30,437 nucleotides of DNA from Rhodocyclaceae bacterium (GTDB lineage Bacteria > Pseudomonadota > Gammaproteobacteria > Burkholderiales > Rhodocyclaceae). Each line of letters begins with the position of its first letter. Position 1 is the stretch's first letter. This document shows, piece by piece, positions 26,431 to 30,437 of the stretch. A model generated the notes under the pieces. It worked only from the letters and a program-made list of their open reading frames with translations, was not told the origin of the DNA and did no database searches. Position numbers and translations under genes: made by a program. The stretch spans positions 1 to 30,437 of the forward strand of contig JADKHX010000004.1 of assembly GCA_016721505.1 (NCBI GenBank). The letters are read 5' to 3'.

Positions 26431-27546
26431 ATGATAAATCGTCCGCTGTTCGAAAACCGTATTCGTATCTGCACGGATCGTAGCCCGTCGTGGCATTGGT
26501 GGGGCGCGTCAGGTTCGCAAGACGACGCTGCGCGGCAGTTTGTCGCGCGGATTCGTCCAATTATTTCGACCTCGAAGATCCAATTAGTCTGGCGCTTAGC
26601 CGAGCCGATGACGGCATTGGCGCCACTATCCGGGCTGGTGGTGATCGACGGATTCAACGTGCTGGCGACTTATTTCCGGTGCGCGCGTGCTTGCTGACCA
26701 GCTTTAATCATGGCGAGAAACACGTTTCCTGATTTTGGGTAGTCCTCGCCGGCGCTATTGCAGCAATCAGTGAATCACTGGCAAGCGCATCGAGGTGATC
26801 GGAATTGGTGGTCCGGCGCTTGATGAAGTTGGAGGTGAGCGAGACCGACAATTTTGTGGCTGCGCGGCGGTTTTCCTCGCGCGTTTCAAGAGGTCAAACG
26901 CCGACAGCCGGGCGTGGCGCAAGCAGCCTTGCTGGCGCTGGTGGAACGCGATTTGCCGCACTGGGCATGGAGCCTGCGCAGCGGCGATGATGCGTTTTCT
27001 AGCGATGCTGGCGCACTACCACGGGCAAATCTGGAACGCCGCCGACCCAGCACGCGTTCGCTCTGGTATTTCTGGACCTACCGTGCGACGCTACCTTGAC
27101 TTGCTGACCAGCGCCTACCTCGTTCGCCAGCTTGCGCCGTGGCACGAAAACGCAAGCGTCAGTGGAAGTCGCCAGCTGTATTGGCGCGACAGTGGTTTGT
27201 TGCATCAATTGCTCCGGCATCAGCACGCACGGTGCGCTGCTGTCACACCGCGCTGCGGCGCATCGTGGGAAGGGTTCGTGATGAGGCTTCTTGCTACGCG
27301 CTGGAGCCCCGACGCGGCTATTTTGGGGCAACGCACACTGGCGCAGAACTCGATGGATTGTTTATCCGCAATGGTTTCGACTCGGCATAGAAATCAAACG
27401 CGCCGATGCGCCACGCAGACTCCATCAATGCGGCACGCGCTGGCGGATTTGAAACTTGATCTCTGGGTCATTTATCCGGGAATATCGCTTATCCCTACGC
27501 ACGAGCGTGTGCAGGTCTTGCCCACGCAGGCAACGCCGCCCGGTAG
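26431..27546 (+). pseudogene. AAA ATPase with DUF4143 (ATP-binding protein), heavily frameshifted
   Basis: ATG 26431 starts INRPLFENRIRICTDRSP. Across frames one reads VVALVGARQV then KTTL (Walker A region, 26496-26530), NYFDLEDPISLALSR, VVIDEIQR (Walker B, after repair near 26645), LWLRGGFPRAF, MMRFLAMLAHYHGQIWNA, ISGPTVRRYLDLLTSAYLVR, LYWRDSGLLHQLLG and a C-terminal endonuclease-like block (WEGFVM...AELDLFI...GIEIKR). This order is that of the ATP-binding/DUF4143 family of about 380 aa. Cellular roles are unclear. More than ten breaks occur. The Walker A glycine before Lys is CGC (Arg) here. The probable end is TAG 27544-27546. Confidence 0.65.
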
Positions 27547-27638
27547 TCGCCGGTTGGTGCCGATCTGCTCTGCATGCCGGGATGTCCGCTTCGCGGAGCG
27601 CTCAACGCCTTTAAATATGGTGGACGATTGCGTTGCGT

Positions 27639-28589
27639 TTAATTCGACGATCCGCTGTGCCAAGGCACGACCACTAAGCCCGGCACCTTCTACCTTGCCG
27701 CCGTTGAGCCAATCGCCGCAGAGTCCGATGCCCAGCTGGCTTCCCATACGCACCCAATCAAGCGCAGGGTCGCTGTCGGCGTAGCGCCAACGGTGCGCCG
27801 TCCATGCTTGTGGTGGTGGCGCACCAGTTGTGCAAGGCATCAGCATCACTGCAGCGACCGTATCGGCCTCGTCCTCAATATGTTCCTCGCTCCACGCAGG
27901 ACTCCGCGACACAATAGGGTAGCACCGCTGCGTCGCGGCTTGCTGTTGTTGCGCGCGACCCAGCGCAGCGGATGTGATTGACGAATACCGCATCGAATGG
28001 CGGCTCGGGCTGATCGGCATAACGCGGCATCAATGCCCACGCGCCGCGCATTCTGGCGCTATGCGACGTTTGAAGGTCAGCAGCATCGCGCAGGAGCGGC
28101 ACGCCTGAGGCGCTGGTATTGCCAGCAAGACGGCATCAATCGCTGATTGAGAATTTGCTGTTGCGCAGCGCCGAACGCGACCATCCGTCGGCCTGCGGGT
28201 GCGATGAATCAATCGAGTGTCGCTCACCACGTTAAATGCATCAGCGAAAATGTGCCGGTGCAGTCATCCGCGGTACGCCGACGAATCGTGCGATTGGACT
28301 CCGCGATCCTCAAGCCTGTGCCGTCGAATACCTTGATACGAGGCTGCAAAGGTCAGCCCGCCGCCTGCTGCCAGCGCGCGACCTCGTTGCGAAAATTCAG
28401 GGTCGCGGGCGGTGAAAGATTGCGCCGCCATGATCCACACTCCCAGTCTTCGCCGCGACGCGTGCTCGCGCCCGGCGGACCTCGACTCTTATCGAAATGC
28501 GGACCGAAACCGGCCTGTTGCAGCAATGTCGCACATGACAAGCCGGCGATACCGGCTCCAACTACCGCGATGTGTTTAGGGCTGCTCAT
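27639..28589 (-). pseudogene. Renalase-like NAD(P)/FAD-dependent oxidoreductase, heavily frameshifted
   Basis: ATG 28589-28587 begins MSSPKHIAVVGAGIAGLSCA, a GxGxxG FAD-binding fold, then KSRGPGGRASTRR (after repair), DHGA..F and FRNEVARWQQAAG. Later pieces are LLAIPAPQA, MRGAWALMPRYADQPEPPFD, WVARNNSKP, AWSEEHIEDEADTVAAVML and the C-terminal FAD motif GLCGDWLNGGKVEGAGLSGR followed by ALAQRI. This matches the flavin amine-oxidase-like/renalase group (about 320-330 aa). The best stop is TAA at 27641-27639 in a shifted frame, because the unshifted frame runs on to 27472. It starts 3 bases after the stop of the TIGR02450 gene. Confidence 0.7.
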
Positions 28590-28592
28590 CAA

Positions 28593-28829
28593 TTAATGCC
28601 AGCCCTGCAACCATTGTGTTTGGTCGTTCAATTCGCGCCAAGGCATCAAGACACTGCGGCGGGAGTGCACGGCTTCCAGCTCGACCGTCTCGATCAGCGC
28701 TGCAGTCACCCCTGCTGGCACTAGCTTGGTGACCAGAAAGTGTTTCTCTTTATTCTGTGGCGACACCGCGGTCCATTTGCTGAGTAGCAATTTCTTTGGA
28801 TTCAAATTTGTTTTGACGACGCTGCTCAT
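28593..28829 (-). CDS. TIGR02450-family small Trp-rich protein
   Basis: The 78-aa protein is intact: MSSVVKTNLNPKKLLLSKWT, AVSPQNKEKHFLVTKLV, and a tail AVHSRRSVLMPWRELNDQTQ then WLQGWH. The NPKKLLLSKWTAV start and R-S-V-x-x-P-W..L.D...W..GW end define this family, which is usually 65-80 aa and of unknown function. The middle (VPAGVTAALIETVELE) is family-variable. Stop TAA 28595-28593. The start ATG directly abuts the lipocalin stop. Homologues often lie with photolyase, lipocalin and SDR genes. Confidence 0.8.
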   Translation of the reverse strand: MSSVVKTNLNPKKLLLSKWTAVSPQNKEKHFLVTKLVPAGVTAALIETVELEAVHSRRSVLMPWRELNDQTQWLQGWH

Positions 28830-29361
28830 TCAGCCTATTGATCGCTGGCGATTCTGGCTGACCCAGATTAATTTTTGAACATCGAATCCCAGCTCAGTCG
28901 CCTGTTTGAGCAATTGCGCTTGACTTCCGCCGGCAACTGCCGGTCGCGCGCCAGAATCCACAAATAGTCGCGATCTGGCCCGGCTCCCATGCCCATCGAT
29001 AGGCCTGCTGATCAAGAGGCAACGACGTGATAGCCGCCGTAGAAAGGCTAAAAATGACACCTTTAAGGAAGCCCGATTGCTGTCACCGGTGAACTTGGCT
29101 TTGCCAATCGCGTCGCCGCCACTCATTACGCTGGTATCAAAACCTGATTGATGACCTCCCGCTGCCGTCGTCTTGCAATCGGTAGTTGGCGCTGACGTCC
29201 GTCATGTCGCGTTCAAACGAGTGATCGAGGCGGGCAATTTCCTTACCATTGCCAAGGTGGCGATTGATCTCGAACGGTGTCACCGGCGTGATGCCATCCG
29301 GCGCGGAGTAGAGCAAGCTGCCAGACCAAACGCAGCCACTGACAAAGATTGAGCAACTCAT
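28830..29361 (-). CDS. blc: Bacterial lipocalin (Blc-type lipoprotein), frameshifted
   Basis: I prefer ATG 29361, which has AGGA eight bases upstream, over the ATG at 29388. After repair near 29310 the signal ends in a lipobox GLAAC followed by STPPDG, so an outer membrane lipoprotein is expected. Then TPFEINRYLG, WYEIARLDHSFERDMTDVSA and NYRLQDDGS carry the lipocalin GxWYEIAR motif. GKAKFTGDSNRASLKVSFFG, DRDYLWILARDRQ and LLKQATELGFDVQKLIWVSQ form the rest. Breaks lie near 29240, 29160, 29070, 29010 and 28950. Blc binds lysophospholipids or fatty acids in E. coli. The stop TGA is 28832-28830. Confidence 0.75.
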
Positions 29362-29391
29362 TTTCAAAGTCCTAAAAAATTTCTGCAAGTT

Positions 29392-30087
29392 TCACCACGG
29401 CAAACTGTCCCCTCGATAGTCAAAAAAACTGCCCGCTATGACTGGAGTCAAGTTTGGCGATGACCTCAAGCAAACGACAAGCAGCAACTGCCGGCGTTTT
29501 GTATTTCAAGTCCGGCCTTCGCAAATGGTGCAGATAGTCGGGTGTCGTGCCGGATGCAAAGCCACGCAGATAGCATTAGGTGCGCTACGCCGCAGTTCAT
29601 GTGCCGCGGTGCGGACGATTTGGTTGAGCGCTGCTTTGAGCGCGATAGCTACCAACCACCCAAATGATTGTCACCAATACTTCCCACTTTGGCCGAAAGT
29701 GTGACGAAAACCGCCACGTTCGCGGTGTGGCATCAGCGGTAAAAATGTTTCATCAACAGCGCCGGTCCGATTGCATTAACGGCAAATGCCTTGGCCATGT
29801 GTTCCGGACTCAACTGCGACAACTCTTCCAGCTCAACGCCCCGTCGTGAAGAAATCCGTTGCATCAATCACCAGTCGCGGAATGCCGAGCCCGGCAAGGT
29901 AACGCGCGCATTCAATGATGCTGGACTCATTGAGCAGGTCAAGCCGGAGTACTTTGCCGACTCAAACCGATGACTTCTGCATATAGATTTTCGCGCCTCA
30001 ATTACCAGCAGTGCACTCCCGACACCACCATTTGGCACAATGACCACGGCGAGGCTATTCTGAAGCGCTCGATTGGGACGTCTGCAT
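29392..30087 (-). pseudogene. SDR family protein, C-factor (CsgA)-like, heavily frameshifted
   Basis: The minus-strand frames, joined, give MQTSQSSAS, an N-terminal glycine-rich GGVGSALL, LDLLNESSIIECARYLAGLG, IPRLVIDATGF, ELSQLSPEHMAKAFAVNAIG, PALLMKHFLPLM, VTLSAKVGSIGDNHLGGWYS, YRASKAALNQIVRTAAHELR and ALHPGTTDTRLSAPF, ending GDSLPW and TGA 29394-29392. The YxxxK catalytic pair sits in the YRASKAAL block. The VGSIGDN.LGGWY segment is specific for the CsgA/C-factor SDR group (about 230 aa). No single frame stays open longer than ~60 codons, so this is the most fragmented gene in the window. It ends 31 bases before the lipocalin start. Confidence 0.65.
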
Positions 30088-30207
30088 CAAATCTGACCGC
30101 TAGCGAATGTTCGCATTATCGCCCGAAGATCGCATTGCTCAAGGTATTCGCAGTGTTAGTCAGCGCGGCAAAATCCGACTACGGGTTAGCATGTAACAAA
30201 TGAAGAC

Positions 30208-30437
30208 TCATCAGTCACTGCCGCTTTGGCATCCGCGCCCAACTCTTTCAACTTGAACAAATGGAGCATGCTGGTTTGCCATTCGACGGCGGGCTTTTGC
30301 GGTGTTGAATTTGCCGAAAGCCGGGTAGCGACTAACCACAATGCGTAGCTTGATGAAGCGAATGGAGTTCGCGATTGCCGGCGAACGCAGCGGCATTACA
30401 AGGCTGGAAGCGCGCTTGATACACGCCGCACAATGAG
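30208..30437 (-). CDS. Unrecognised C-terminal gene fragment
   Basis: A minus-strand coding tail enters from beyond the window. One frame (30437-30211) shows ANSIRFIKLRIVVSRYPAFG and KFNTAK. The neighbouring frame continues EWQTSMLHLFKLKELGADAK and AAVTDE, so a frameshift near 30285 is likely. I do not recognise a family. From about 30088 to 30207 I see no gene, only an AT-rich leader for the SDR gene. A neighbour from the light/stress cluster (for example a photolyase) would be expected, but nothing here proves it. Confidence 0.25.

Noticed and set aside
27585..27605. Terminator hairpin TCCGC-TTC-GCGGA between the convergent ATPase and FAD genes
   Set aside because: The stem is only 5 bp and no T-tract follows on either strand, so I did not list it as a feature.

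Overview
The window looks like a chromosomal segment of a betaproteobacterium, probably Burkholderiales-like. The base for this is an argS gene followed directly by a SPOR-domain gene, UbiB, TrhO, ThiS/ThiG/TrmB and an EF-G-like GTPase of beta-/gammaproteobacterial type, with moderate GC by eye. There is no rRNA, tRNA, CRISPR array, phage gene or transposase that I can recognise. Assignment below the class level is uncertain.

Layout. 1-3.6 kb (+): tail of a short-chain dehydrogenase, a 2-hydroxychromene-2-carboxylate isomerase, a second SDR, trhO, a lipoprotein GDSL esterase and a PIN-domain protein, mostly with overlapping stops and starts. 3.66-6.0 kb (-): argS followed by an FtsN-like SPOR protein. 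6.1-9.9 kb (+): ubiB, a deleted VanZ-family gene, a MazG-like pyrophosphohydrolase, a thioredoxin-like [2Fe-2S] ferredoxin and an alpha/beta hydrolase. 10.1-10.8 kb (-): a CPBP membrane protease. 10.9-12.7 kb: a NodI/NodJ-type ABC-2 exporter. 12.7-16.1 kb: thiS, thiG, an unknown secreted protein, trmB and a membrane diguanylate cyclase. 16.2-17.9 kb: alpha/beta hydrolase plus DJ-1/PfpI-family protein. 17.9-20.6 kb: yaeQ and an EF-G-like fusA2, divergent. 20.8-25.8 kb: a complete branched-chain amino acid/amide ABC transporter set livK-livH-livM-livG-livF, with a strong terminator between livK and livH. 25.8-26.3 kb: small orphan ORFs. 26.4-27.5 kb: a broken AAA/DUF4143 ATPase. 27.6-30.1 kb (-): SDR, lipocalin, TIGR02450 small protein and renalase-like FAD oxidoreductase, a gene set that resembles light/oxidative-stress clusters of other proteobacteria.

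Two features stand out. First, a short dispersed repeat with core CACCAGCACCAACTGGTG, preceded by AACGGCGTGT, occurs at eight sites on both strands. Several copies can form a small hairpin with a constant CACCAA loop. All eight are open in the same reading frame (NGVSPAPTGE and variants), and two lie in frame inside genes (ubiB and the MazG gene). I regard this as the most likely undescribed element here.

Second, genes from 1-10 kb and 21.6-30.4 kb carry very frequent single-base indels, while 10.9-21.6 kb is nearly clean. Family motifs remain intact on either side of each break, so uncorrected sequencing error is the simplest explanation. Real gene decay cannot be excluded, and start/end coordinates of broken genes are reconstructions across frames.
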